Positions 1 through 7,532 of a DNA stretch of 64,000 nucleotides are shown piece after piece. The first letter of the stretch is position 1; every line of letters starts with the position of its first letter. The notes beneath the pieces are model-generated. The model worked only from the letters and a program-made list of their open reading frames with translations, ran no database searches and had not been told where the DNA came from. The translations under genes and the position numbers were made by a program. Source of the DNA: Salinarimonas sp. (lineage in GTDB: Bacteria; Pseudomonadota; Alphaproteobacteria; Rhizobiales; Beijerinckiaceae); NCBI RefSeq assembly GCF_040111675.1, contig NZ_CP157794.1:3307501-3371500 (forward strand), in the 5' to 3' direction.

Positions 1-2
1 GG

Positions 3-107
3 GCTTTCTTCACGACGCTCGGCAAGCTGCCCGAAGCGCTCGGCGCGCTCGCCTTTCAGAGGCGCCGGGTCTTCGGTCGGCGTGCCGACCTGATCGAATA
101 CAAGTGA
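3..107 (+). CDS. C-terminal end of a probable glycosyltransferase (5' partial)
   Basis: An open frame enters from the left edge and stops with TGA at 105-107, leaving only 34 residues that end in the peptide LIEYK. The fragment is basic (FQRRRVFGRRAD) and carries no catalytic motif, so the family cannot be read directly. Its stop overlaps the GTG start of the next glycosyltransferase gene (GTGA), so the two are probably translationally coupled and belong to one exopolysaccharide operon. A glycosyltransferase is the likeliest identity from that context and from the basic tail, but this is inference. The start and most of the gene lie outside the window. Confidence 0.45.
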   Translation, partial: AFFTTLGKLPEALGALAFQRRRVFGRRADLIEYK

Positions 108-1021
108 CGCGCATGGACGAGATCGCCGAGAGACCAGGTCGTATGCCGAGCTCCGCGCCCGCGGCGCTGCCTGCGCTGAGCATCGTCATCCCGGCCAGCA
201 ACGAGGCCGGCTACATCGGCGCGTGCCTGGACGCGCTCCTCGCCTCCACCTACCCGGCGCCGCGCGACCCAACGCCGGAGCCGCCGGTCGACATCCTCGT
301 CGTCGCGAACGGCTGCACAGACGCCACCGCGGCCGTCGCTCGCGGCCATTGCGAGGCCGCCCACGCACGCGGATGGCGGCTCCAGGTGATCGAGCTGCCC
401 GTCGGGAGCAAGATCGCCGCGCTCAACGCGGGCGATCGCATCGCCCGCGGTCCGATCCGGGTGTGTCTCGACGCCGACGTGATCGTCAGCCCGCCTCTGC
501 TCGAGAGGCTCGCGCGAACCCTCGACAGGCCCGAGCCCGCCTACGCGAGCGGCCGCGCGCTCATCGCGCCGCCGCAGAGCGCGATCAGTCGCGCCTATGC
601 CCGGTTCTGGGCGCGCCTGCCTTTCTACCGCCTGCCCGCACCGGGCTTCGGGGTGTTCGCGGTCAACGCCGCGGGTCGCGCCCGGTGGGGGCCGTTTCCG
701 GACATCATCGCGGACGATACGTTCGTGCGCCTCAACTTCGCGCCGAGCGAGCGGACCGAAGTCGATGCGACCTACACCTGGCCGGTGGTCGAAGGCTTCG
801 CCCATCTCGTCAAGGTTCGCCGCAGGCAGGATCGCGGCGTGACGCAGTTCGAGCGATGCTATCCGGCGCTGATGCGCAACGAGGACAAGCCGCGGGTGAG
901 CGTGCGGCAGGCGCTCGGCCTCGCGATACGCGACCCGATCGGCTTCTCCGTCTACGCCGCGGTCATCGCCGCGACGCGGATCGCACGGCGAGGCGGTCTC
1001 GACTGGAGCCGAGGACGATGA
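104..1021 (+). CDS. Glycosyltransferase family 2 (GT-A fold)
   Basis: A 305-residue protein with the layout of a GT2 enzyme, which transfers a sugar from a nucleotide sugar to a growing glycan on the cytoplasmic face of the membrane. After a 25-residue lead it has the nucleotide-binding opening LSIVIPASNEAGYI (about 25-38), the strand DILVVANGCTDATAAV (about 65) and the metal-binding CLDADVIVS (DxD-like, about 125). The downstream part holds FPDIIADDTFVRL (about 200), the usual ED/DD acceptor region. GTG at 104 overlaps the upstream stop; an ATG at 113 is the alternative start. Donor and linkage cannot be inferred. A minus-strand GT2 gene converges on it about 230 bp downstream. Confidence 0.85.
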   Translation: MTRMDEIAERPGRMPSSAPAALPALSIVIPASNEAGYIGACLDALLASTYPAPRDPTPEPPVDILVVANGCTDATAAVARGHCEAAHARGWRLQVIELPVGSKIAALNAGDRIARGPIRVCLDADVIVSPPLLERLARTLDRPEPAYASGRALIAPPQSAISRAYARFWARLPFYRLPAPGFGVFAVNAAGRARWGPFPDIIADDTFVRLNFAPSERTEVDATYTWPVVEGFAHLVKVRRRQDRGVTQFERCYPALMRNEDKPRVSVRQALGLAIRDPIGFSVYAAVIAATRIARRGGLDWSRGR

Positions 1022-1255
1022 GGGCGACGCATCCCGCGCACGCACACGGCGCTGCGCGTCGCGGCACCCTGCCGATCGACGCACCGGCGCCCCTGTCACG
1101 ATCCGAAGTCGTTTTTCTCCAAGGCCAACCCGACGGCCTATCGCCCGGATCTCTTCCGCGCGCATTCTCGGACCACGCGCTCGGAGACAAGGAGCTCGAC
1201 ATCCGCGATGTCGTTGCGGGCGTCCAGAAGCGCGGCTTGCTCCATGATACGGGTG
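1022..1255. other. Intergenic stretch between convergent glycosyltransferase genes
   Basis: The 234 bases between the two convergent GT2 genes contain only weak open frames. One is a plus-strand frame opening at 1018 and running into the neighbour; another is a 36-codon minus-strand frame opening near 1243. Neither has a convincing ribosome-binding site or a recognisable family. No strong hairpin followed by a T-run was seen. It may hold gene debris. Confidence 0.4.
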
Positions 1256-2293
1256 TCACCAATAACCTACGGCTTTGCCGCGGCTCATCTTGACCTGAGC
1301 CCCGAGATACACGACGGCATCGAAGCCGAAGCCGAAAGTGACGGCCAGCGCCCGTCTCAACGCCGATCCCCCTCGGTCCTTGGCGAAGAAGTGCTGGATG
1401 CGCTTCGTCAAGAAGTGAGAAGGAACGTATCCATAGGGCCATTCCGGGACGCGGCTCTCCAGCAGGGTCTTAAGCCAGGCAGGATCTTTCGACGCTTCCC
1501 TGAGCGCGGCGACCGCTCCGCCTTTCGGCATGTTGGCGACGTGATCGAACACGATGTAGTTGACCGCGCCCCCGATGACGATACGGATCTGATGGCGCAA
1601 GAGTGCCGGAACGGAGCGCTCCGATCGGTAGACGTGATACACGTCCGGCGAGGAAACGATTGCTTCCAGTCTTTCATCGCGCTGGAACAGGTCTGTGAGC
1701 ACCATCGCCCTTAGGAACCCGTCCTCGACAGGGAGGCCGATCGGCATATGGATCATCCGTGCCGAGGTCGCTCGGATGGCGTACAACTGCCCACACAGGG
1801 AGCTTCTGGGGTCGTCGAGGGTGCCGGTGCAGGCCAGTATCAACCTTTCTACCGTCGCGAGCCGCTCTCCGGCAGCCGCCTCGAGAACGAGATCCTTGAC
1901 GGGACGGCTTACAGCTACTTTCGCTTCCGGGTTTGAAACGAGAAGCTCGCAGAGGTTTCGAAGAGCTCCGCAACTCGGTAGTGTGATATCCGCATCGCAA
2001 AAAACGAGAATATCGCTGCCAGCTCGGCTCTCGCCATGCGTAAAGCGGTTCCAAGCTCGCGATTTCCCTGCTTCTGGAGAGACGAGAACCTGGAAATTAT
2101 CTTCGATCTCAAAATCCGCCACCGCTTGCGTCGCGACCGCCTCGGTGCCGTCGCTGCAACCATTGGCGAGAATCGTTACTCGTACGTCTGCGTCGGAATT
2201 CGCGAAGATGTCCTGAGCACGCAGACAATCAATAATTGCCCGTATGTTACCGCGCTCGTTCCTGGCGAATATGCAGATGTCGATAGCCGCCAC
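1256..2293 (-). CDS. Glycosyltransferase family 2
   Basis: A 345-residue GT2-type enzyme. It begins directly with the GT-A nucleotide-binding segment AIDICIFARNERGNI, followed by VTILANGCSDGTEAVA (about 40-55) and the metal-binding triad in ILVFCDADITLP (about 105). The probable acceptor segment is GLPVEDGFLRAMVL (about 195), with the ED pair typical of the family's catalytic region. Part of the gene (about 1880-2300) is visibly richer in A/T than its neighbours, suggesting separate ancestry. It is transcribed convergently with the first GT2 gene, and its upstream region is AT-rich with a GTAA/TTAC inverted motif. Sugar specificity is not predictable. Confidence 0.85.
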   Translation of the reverse strand: MAAIDICIFARNERGNIRAIIDCLRAQDIFANSDADVRVTILANGCSDGTEAVATQAVADFEIEDNFQVLVSPEAGKSRAWNRFTHGESRAGSDILVFCDADITLPSCGALRNLCELLVSNPEAKVAVSRPVKDLVLEAAAGERLATVERLILACTGTLDDPRSSLCGQLYAIRATSARMIHMPIGLPVEDGFLRAMVLTDLFQRDERLEAIVSSPDVYHVYRSERSVPALLRHQIRIVIGGAVNYIVFDHVANMPKGGAVAALREASKDPAWLKTLLESRVPEWPYGYVPSHFLTKRIQHFFAKDRGGSALRRALAVTFGFGFDAVVYLGAQVKMSRGKAVGYW

Positions 2294-2353
2294 AGCGCCC
2301 TCCTGCGAGATCGCCTCGTCATCGTAGCCACTATAGGATCTGGGCTGTTGTTT

Positions 2354-2378
2354 GTAAGTAATAAATCATTTACTTTAC
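2354..2378. promoter_or_regulatory. Imperfect inverted GTAAGTAA / TTTACTTTAC motif upstream of a GT2 gene
   Basis: GTAAGTAA at 2354-2361 faces TTTACTTTAC at 2369-2378 in an AT-rich island about 60-85 bp upstream of the minus-strand glycosyltransferase start. It is a plausible operator or promoter element. The TTTAC core recurs in other intergenic regions of the polysaccharide locus. No regulator can be assigned. Confidence 0.3.
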
Positions 2379-2421
2379 GGATTTCACTACAATCAGTACC
2401 GCGCACCAGCAATCGCGCGGC

Positions 2422-2725
2422 ATGCTCTCCCTCGACACCGGCGTTCTCGTGCTGGACGAGATCGAACGACGCCTTTGCCTCGCCGAGCGGCGCGCGGCCT
2501 GGACTGAGGATCGGCACGATCCGCCCCGATCGTTCACCCGCTGGCCGCAACGATCGGCTTGCGCATGGACACGATCGCGGCCGGCTCCGAGGGCCTGAAC
2601 GCGTCCTGCGCGCTGCGCCGCGATCCCGTGCACGAGATGGCAGAGGGTGCGTTGTCCCCTGACGGCGAGCTCGGGCGACGCCGTGCCGGCTCGAGAACGC
2701 GCCTGCCGCGGGTCATGGGGCGCCG
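2422..2725 (+). pseudogene. Remnant of an IS1380-family transposase (N-terminal part, frameshifted)
   Basis: Two plus-strand frames together read like the N-terminus of an IS1380-type transposase. The first (2422 to about 2537) contains LDTGVLVLDEIERRLCLAER. The second (from about 2538) contains PLAATIGLRMDTIAAGSEG and then ALRRDPVHEMAEGALSPDGE. These correspond to the family segments 'GGLLLLREIDRRLGLAERLA', 'SLADMLRxRxxxIAxGYED' and 'LRxDPxFKLAxG' as I remember them. A frameshift near 2535-2538 separates the halves, there is no continuation past about 2725, and no terminal inverted repeats were found. It is therefore an eroded fragment, identified from memory of the family rather than by alignment. 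It shows past transposition at this spot in the polysaccharide locus. Confidence 0.6.
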
Positions 2726-2753
2726 GCGCCGTGCCGTAGGGCGCAGGGTCCGC

Positions 2754-3992
2754 TCAATTGCTCGCCAGCTCGCCGCCGAAGCGGCGCACGTCGACGAGGT
2801 CGCCCGGGAAGATCTCCTCGAGCTCGCCCGCCGGGATCTGCCGCTGGGCGCCGTCGGCGTGGCGCAGCAGGACGAAGCTCACCGGCCGCTCCAGGTTCGA
2901 GGCGCGGGCGGCCGCCGAGGAGCCCATGCGGGCGAGGCTGCGCTCCGCGGCCGCGATGGCGATCTGCGTTTCCTCGCGCCGGCGGCGCACCTCGTGCAGG
3001 TCGGAGGACAGATCGAGCGTCCTGCGCGTCCCGATCGCCTCGCGTTCGGCCTCGTTCTGAGCCACCGCCGCGCGCGCCCGCGACAGGGCCGCCGAGAGCT
3101 CCAGATGGGTTCGCGTGAGATCCGAGAGCAGCATGCGCATCTCGACCGAGCGCGTCTCGACGGCGAGCCCGCGCTCGACGAGCGAGCGGACCCGCTCGTG
3201 CTCCACGGTCATCCGATCGATCTGCTCCTCGAGCGAGGCCTTCTGCGCTTCGAGGGTCGTCACCTCCGCGCGCGACTGCTCGACCAGGCGCGCGCTGGCG
3301 TCGAGATCCTCACGCAGGCGCTTGAGACGCAGATCCATCAGGCTCTGTTCCTGGGCGAGAGCGTCGGCGAGAGCGGAATCGCCGGCGTTCTCGGCGAACG
3401 TGAGCCGGCGGAGGCCCGCCGTCTCGGCCTCGAGCCGCGCCTCCTGGGCGGCGAGGCTCGCCCGCTGTCGCCGTAGGACGTCGAGGTCGCGCTGCAGCGC
3501 GATCACGGCGTCTCCCCCCTCCCCCATCTCGGGGCGGAGGAACCCGCCCGCGACGCTCACGGCGTGGAGAACGGTCATGCCCGGCCGATAGCGATAGGCC
3601 CCCGGGTTCGTCACGTCGCCCGAGACGTAGATCATCGGCGGATCGCGCTCCTCGGGCGGGCTGAGGATGGCGACGAGATCGAGGTCGCGCTTGAAGTAGC
3701 GCGAGACCGCCTCGGCGATCGAGGCCTCGAGCTCCTCGAGCGTGAGGCCGCCGGCGTCGAGATGCCCCGCGAGGGGGAGCGAGATGCGCCCGTCGGGCCG
3801 CACCAGGATGTCGCGGTTGAGCTGCGGCTCGCGCGCGCTCCAGATCTCGACCACGTCGCCGGGCTGAAGGCGGTAGGCCGCGGTCTGAGCCTGCGCGGGC
3901 GCGACGAGCAGAGCCGCCAGGGCGGCGATCAGCGCGGCGGCGAGACGGCGGGTGCGGGCGTTCGTGCGGGTCGTCCGGACGAGGGCGGGCAT
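2754..3992 (-). CDS. Polysaccharide export outer-membrane protein (Wza/ExoF-like)
   Basis: A 412-residue secreted protein with an N-terminal signal sequence (LAAALIAALAALLVAPAQAQ, about 18-37). The polysaccharide-export domain follows, beginning YRLQPGDVVEIWSAREPQL with the conserved DILVRPDGRISLPLAG. A SLBB-like beta-grasp segment comes next (IYVSGDVTNPGAYRYRPGMT, about 145-165). Residues about 185-350 are a long coiled coil rich in Arg/Glu/Leu, as in rhizobial ExoF-type proteins. A second SLBB-like piece closes the protein (FPGDLVDVRRFGG). There is no lipobox Cys, unlike Wza. ATG at 3992 is preceded by GGAG and lies 14 bp after the CpsD-like gene. It should form the outer-membrane exit with the Wzz-like protein encoded upstream. 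Confidence 0.85.
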   Translation of the reverse strand: MPALVRTTRTNARTRRLAAALIAALAALLVAPAQAQTAAYRLQPGDVVEIWSAREPQLNRDILVRPDGRISLPLAGHLDAGGLTLEELEASIAEAVSRYFKRDLDLVAILSPPEERDPPMIYVSGDVTNPGAYRYRPGMTVLHAVSVAGGFLRPEMGEGGDAVIALQRDLDVLRRQRASLAAQEARLEAETAGLRRLTFAENAGDSALADALAQEQSLMDLRLKRLREDLDASARLVEQSRAEVTTLEAQKASLEEQIDRMTVEHERVRSLVERGLAVETRSVEMRMLLSDLTRTHLELSAALSRARAAVAQNEAEREAIGTRRTLDLSSDLHEVRRRREETQIAIAAAERSLARMGSSAAARASNLERPVSFVLLRHADGAQRQIPAGELEEIFPGDLVDVRRFGGELASN

Positions 3993-4006
3993 GAGACGCT
4001 CCGGCT

Positions 4007-4789
4007 TCAGCGGTAGTCGTTGAGAACGACGCCGGCGAGCTTGTCCTCGCTCACCAGCCCGGCGACGGCGTCGATCTCGGCGCGCCGCGTGCGCCCGGCG
4101 GCGACGACGAGGAGCGCGCTGTCCAGCTTCGGCAGCACGCCCAGCGCATCGTCGCACCACAGCAGCGCCGGCAGGTCGAGCACGGCGACGACTTCCGGCC
4201 GGCTCCTGCGCAACCGATCGAGAAGCTCGTTCATCCGGCGCGAGGCGAGCAGCTCGGCGGCCTCGTCCGAGGCCGTGCAGGGCATGACGAGCAGGGATTT
4301 TCCGCCGGATTCGACCTCGTAGACGCATTCCTCCAGCTCCGCGCGGCCCTCGAGATAGTGCGTGAGCCCGAGATGCGTGGACAGGGAGAAGCGGCTCGAG
4401 AGGGCGGGGCTGCGCAGGTTGGCGTCGACGAGAAGGATGCGCTGGTCCCTCCGGCGCGCCATGCTCCAGGCGAGGTTCACGGCCGTGAAGGTCGCGCCGA
4501 CGCCGCGCTGCGCCCCGATCACCGCGAGGCTGCACGCGTTCTGCGCCTCCATCTTGTGGAGCATGTAGGTCCGCAGCATGTCGATTTCCCGCGCTCGGCG
4601 CTTGCCCTCGCCCGCCGCCAAGACGTCCGCCCGGCGCAGCGCCTTCGGCGCGAGCGCGATGGTGCCGCGCCCGACGAGCGGCGGCGCCGCGATCTCGTCC
4701 GGCGCGAGCGCCCGCGACGCGCCGCCGACGCCGGGACGGGTCCGGCCTCGGAGGCCGTCGCGAAGCGGCTGTACCAGTTCTCGCATCAT
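4007..4789 (-). CDS. CpsD/CapB/Wzc-type ATPase with a degenerate Walker A motif
   Basis: A 260-residue P-loop ATPase of the BY-kinase type that partners Wzz-like co-polymerases. Recognisable elements are the Walker A region VIGAQRGVGATFTAVNLA (about 90-107), a Walker A' ILLVDANLRSPAL (about 117) and a Walker B-like VLDLPALLWCDDAL (about 205). The invariant P-loop lysine (normally GxGK[T/S]) is Ala99, and the C-terminal tyrosine cluster of true BY-kinases is absent; the chain ends LNDYR. It therefore probably does not autophosphorylate in the usual way and may be structural. It sits 33 bp after the Wzz-like gene and 14 bp before the export-protein gene, so the three form one operon. Confidence 0.8.
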   Translation of the reverse strand: MMRELVQPLRDGLRGRTRPGVGGASRALAPDEIAAPPLVGRGTIALAPKALRRADVLAAGEGKRRAREIDMLRTYMLHKMEAQNACSLAVIGAQRGVGATFTAVNLAWSMARRRDQRILLVDANLRSPALSSRFSLSTHLGLTHYLEGRAELEECVYEVESGGKSLLVMPCTASDEAAELLASRRMNELLDRLRRSRPEVVAVLDLPALLWCDDALGVLPKLDSALLVVAAGRTRRAEIDAVAGLVSEDKLAGVVLNDYR

Positions 4790-4822
4790 CGTCTCCCCAC
4801 CCCCGCCGGCACGTCGGCCGGG

Positions 4823-6400
4823 TCAGCCATAGAGCTCGTTCACCTTCGCCGCGAGCGTGTGGAGGGCCGTCTCCCCGTATGCGGCCAGGGCGGCGCCCTC
4901 GAGCACGACGACGGCGGCGATCGACGCCGCCCCGAGGCTCGCGACGAGCCACCCGCGTCGCCGGCGGCGGGCCGCGCCCGCGGTGTCGAGGCGCGGCAGC
5001 TTGAGCACGGGAACGGCCCCCAGGCGCCCGAGATCGCCGATCTCGCGCACCGTGCCGTCGAGCAGGTCCCGCGCGAGCACGGCGCCGGCGCCCACGACGA
5101 CTGCGCCCAGCGCGACCATCACCGCGAGGATCGCCATGGAGGGGCCGTCGGGCGCGTCCGGCAGGAGCGGCGGGACGAGCACCGAAATCTGGTCCGCACG
5201 CGCATCGCCTTCGAGGCGCAGGCGCAGCTGCGCGGCCCCGAGCCGCTCGTCCATGGCCTCCAGCTGACGCTGAACCGCATCGCGCCGTCGCTCCACGTCG
5301 CGCATCATGATGCTCACGTCGGGCATCGCGGCCACGCTCTCCTCCAGATACGCGAGGCGCCCGGCCGTGCGGGCCCGCTGCGCCTCCAGGTGCGCGCGAC
5401 GGTCCGCCAGCAGGCGGCTGCGCTCGGCGAGGAGCCGGATTTCGGGCGACAGGTCGCCGTCGCTTCCCTCCGCGGCGAGGCCATCCCGCGCCGTCGCCGC
5501 CGTCATGCGCGCCCGCGCCGACGCGATCTGCTCCCGCAGCGCGCGGACGCGGGGATGATCGTCGGTGGCGAGCGTCGCCGCTTCGTCGAGCTCCGCCTCC
5601 AGCGCATCGAGCCGCTCCTGCAGCGCCTCGCTGATCTCCGGCGTGGCGCGGCGCGCGGCGTACTCGAACTCGAGCAGACGACGCTCGTTCTCCAGAGAGA
5701 CGAGCTCCGCATCGATCTCGTGCAGGATCGACGCCCGGCGCTCGATCTCGGCCAGGTTGGCCTCGAGCCGCTCGGGCAGCCGGTCGATGTTCGCCCGCGC
5801 GGCGCGCGCGATCTCCGCCTCGACGGCCTCGAGCTCGCGCACGATCCGCGCGTGCTCCTCCTCGAGGATGCCCACGTCCACGGCGACGCGCGCGACGCGC
5901 AGCTCGCGCTCCGCGGACGCGAAGCGCGCGACGAGGCGGTCCAGCACCGCCAGCGCCGTCTCCGGCGTCTCGTGCGCATAGGAGATCCTGAAGGTGACCT
6001 GCGTCGCGCTCGCGGCCGCGAGCGGCCCGTTCCAGACCGGCGATACGTCGAGGCGCCCGCCCATCAGCTCCACGAGCTCCGCCTGCCCGAAATCGGGGCC
6101 GCGCTCGGCCGAGAGGTCGAGCTCCTCCGCGATCTCGAGAAGCGCCTCGTCGGTGACGGCCCGGCGCTGGACGGCGCGCATGCGCTGTTCGGGACTGCCC
6201 TGCGGCTCGACCTCGAATGCCTCCGGCACGTTCTGCGCTTCGTAGGTCACGGCCGCCCAGGAGACGTAACGCTGCGGGTAGACTGCGAGCGCCAGCGCGC
6301 CGACGAGGGCCGTCAGCAGCGCGGCCGCCGCGAACAGGGACCAGCGGCGCCTGAAGAGCTTGACGTAGTGGGACGCGAGCCCCCGGCCATCGTCGTCCAT
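4823..6400 (-). CDS. Wzz/GumC-type polysaccharide co-polymerase
   Basis: A 525-residue inner-membrane protein of the chain-length-determinant type. The first membrane segment follows a basic lead (SLFAAAALLTALVGALALAV, about 20-40). Residues about 60-415 are periplasmic and mostly long alpha-helical coiled coils rich in Glu/Arg/Leu. A second membrane segment lies near 420-441 and a third hydrophobic stretch near 484-507, after a run of five arginines. Most family members have only two segments, so the third is unusual. No kinase domain is fused; it is the separate gene just downstream. The protein should set chain length and couple Wzy polymerisation to export. The gene heads the operon and faces a 529-bp upstream region. 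Confidence 0.85.
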   Translation of the reverse strand: MDDDGRGLASHYVKLFRRRWSLFAAAALLTALVGALALAVYPQRYVSWAAVTYEAQNVPEAFEVEPQGSPEQRMRAVQRRAVTDEALLEIAEELDLSAERGPDFGQAELVELMGGRLDVSPVWNGPLAAASATQVTFRISYAHETPETALAVLDRLVARFASAERELRVARVAVDVGILEEEHARIVRELEAVEAEIARAARANIDRLPERLEANLAEIERRASILHEIDAELVSLENERRLLEFEYAARRATPEISEALQERLDALEAELDEAATLATDDHPRVRALREQIASARARMTAATARDGLAAEGSDGDLSPEIRLLAERSRLLADRRAHLEAQRARTAGRLAYLEESVAAMPDVSIMMRDVERRRDAVQRQLEAMDERLGAAQLRLRLEGDARADQISVLVPPLLPDAPDGPSMAILAVMVALGAVVVGAGAVLARDLLDGTVREIGDLGRLGAVPVLKLPRLDTAGAARRRRRGWLVASLGAASIAAVVVLEGAALAAYGETALHTLAAKVNELYG

Positions 6401-6929
6401 CGCAACTCCCGTCGACTTCGCCAGCGCCTCGCAGCGCAGGCCGCGATCAGCGCACGGCTCCTGCCGCCGATCTCAGTGTTCCAGAGCCCGTTTTGTCGAA
6501 CAAGCGCGCGAACGACGTAGTTCGAAGACCTTGGCATGGCTGCGACGTTCCGCTTTCGACCGGCGCTTTGCGCAAGGAGGCCAAGCGGTGCGAACGATGT
6601 TCAGGCGCTCACCGCCTGTTTCGAAACCGTGGAGTGGCCCCAGACGGCGTTATCGGGTCACAGAAGAAAGTGAAAACGGCTCACCCGCAGGAACGTCGGC
6701 GCCGCGATGGCGGACGGACGACGCCCGAGTAGAGGGCCTGCTTCTCGTGAGGTCAAAAATTATTGCGACGTATTTTAGTGCCCTCGTCTTGTTGCGAGAC
6801 GAAGCCGAGAGTTACGTTTACTGCAATCGGGTTCAACTCGGGACCTCGGTCGTGTTCCGTTTGAGAGCACACACGCGTCGTCGATAGATGATGCGCTCTT
6901 TTGGGGCTGGATAGTCGGGGTGGGGGAGC
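6401..6929. other. Divergent promoter region between the export operon and rfbC
   Basis: 529 bases separate the divergently transcribed Wzz-like and rfbC genes. It contains only GC-driven short frames without recognisable products. AT-rich patches occur near 6660-6680 and 6755-6845, including the repeated motif described at 6802-6822. It most likely holds promoters and regulator sites for both directions. No riboswitch, tRNA or strong terminator was recognised. Confidence 0.5.
6802..6822 (+). promoter_or_regulatory. Long repeated motif, copy 1 (AAGCCGAGA..TACGTTTACT)
   Basis: AAGCCGAGA, then GT, then TACGTTTACT. The same bases without the GT occur in the same orientation at 17622-17640, a 19-base match interrupted by a two-base insertion. 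This copy lies about 110 bp upstream of the rfbC start in an AT-rich intergenic region. It could be a regulator site or a direct-repeat boundary of the 10.8-kb segment between the copies. Confidence 0.4.
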
Positions 6930-7487
6930 ATGAGCATCGAAGTCGAGGCGCTCGAGATCGACGCCGTAAAAATCATCAGACCGAAAATATTTCGCGATCA
7001 TCGAGGTTTTTTCTCAGAGGTTTACAGCGGTCCGGCACTCGAGGAGGCCGGCATCCGCGTGCAGTTCGTGCAAGACAATCACTCACTGTCCCGCTCGCCA
7101 GGGACGCTTCGGGGGCTGCACTTCCAGAGACCCCCGTTCGAGCAAGCCAAGCTCGTTCGCGTCATCCGCGGCGCGATCTTCGACGTCGCCGTCGACTTGC
7201 GCCGAGGCTCCGAGACCTATGGGCGCCATGTCTGCGCCACCCTCAGCGCCGATGCGTGGACTCAGATCTTCGTTCCGGCCGGCTTCGCGCATGGGTTCGT
7301 GACTTTGGAGGCGAACACGGAGGTCGTCTACAAGGTCAGCAAGCCTTACCACCCCGCGAGCGAGGACGGCCTGCTCTGGAGCGATCGCGATCTCGCGATC
7401 GAATGGCCGCTTCCCGAAACGACGCTCACACTCTCGGAGAAGGACCGCGTCTGGCCCGGTCTGCGGCAGCTCGCGTCGCCGTTCTGA
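6930..7487 (+). CDS. rfbC: dTDP-4-dehydrorhamnose 3,5-epimerase (RmlC/RfbC)
   Basis: A 185-residue cupin-fold enzyme that epimerises C3 and C5 of dTDP-4-keto-6-deoxyglucose in the cytoplasm, the third step to dTDP-L-rhamnose. It contains FRDHRGFFSEVY (about 22), VQDNHSLSRSPGTLRGLHFQ (about 48-67, with the catalytic His of the RGLHFQ block), FDVAVDLRRGSETYGR, FVPAGFAHGFVTLE (about 115) and the C-terminal YHPASEDGLLWSDRDLAIEW. Length and motifs are canonical. ATG at 6930 follows a GGGGGA ribosome-binding site. An epimerase/dehydratase and rfbD follow, but neither rfbA nor rfbB is in the window, so those steps must be encoded elsewhere if rhamnose is the product. Confidence 0.93.
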   Translation: MSIEVEALEIDAVKIIRPKIFRDHRGFFSEVYSGPALEEAGIRVQFVQDNHSLSRSPGTLRGLHFQRPPFEQAKLVRVIRGAIFDVAVDLRRGSETYGRHVCATLSADAWTQIFVPAGFAHGFVTLEANTEVVYKVSKPYHPASEDGLLWSDRDLAIEWPLPETTLTLSEKDRVWPGLRQLASPF

Positions 7488-7532
7488 CGCCGACGGACGC
7501 GTTCCGGCATCGTTCCGCATGGAGGACTGGAG

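Noticed and set aside
56..1165. Minus-strand frame of 369 codons over the first GT2 gene
   Set aside because: Arg-rich shadow frame; the plus-strand GT2 motifs are clear.
6531..6887. Possible 118-residue gene in the divergent region before rfbC
   Set aside because: No ribosome-binding site, no family resemblance, and it crosses AT-rich promoter-like DNA. Treated as intergenic.
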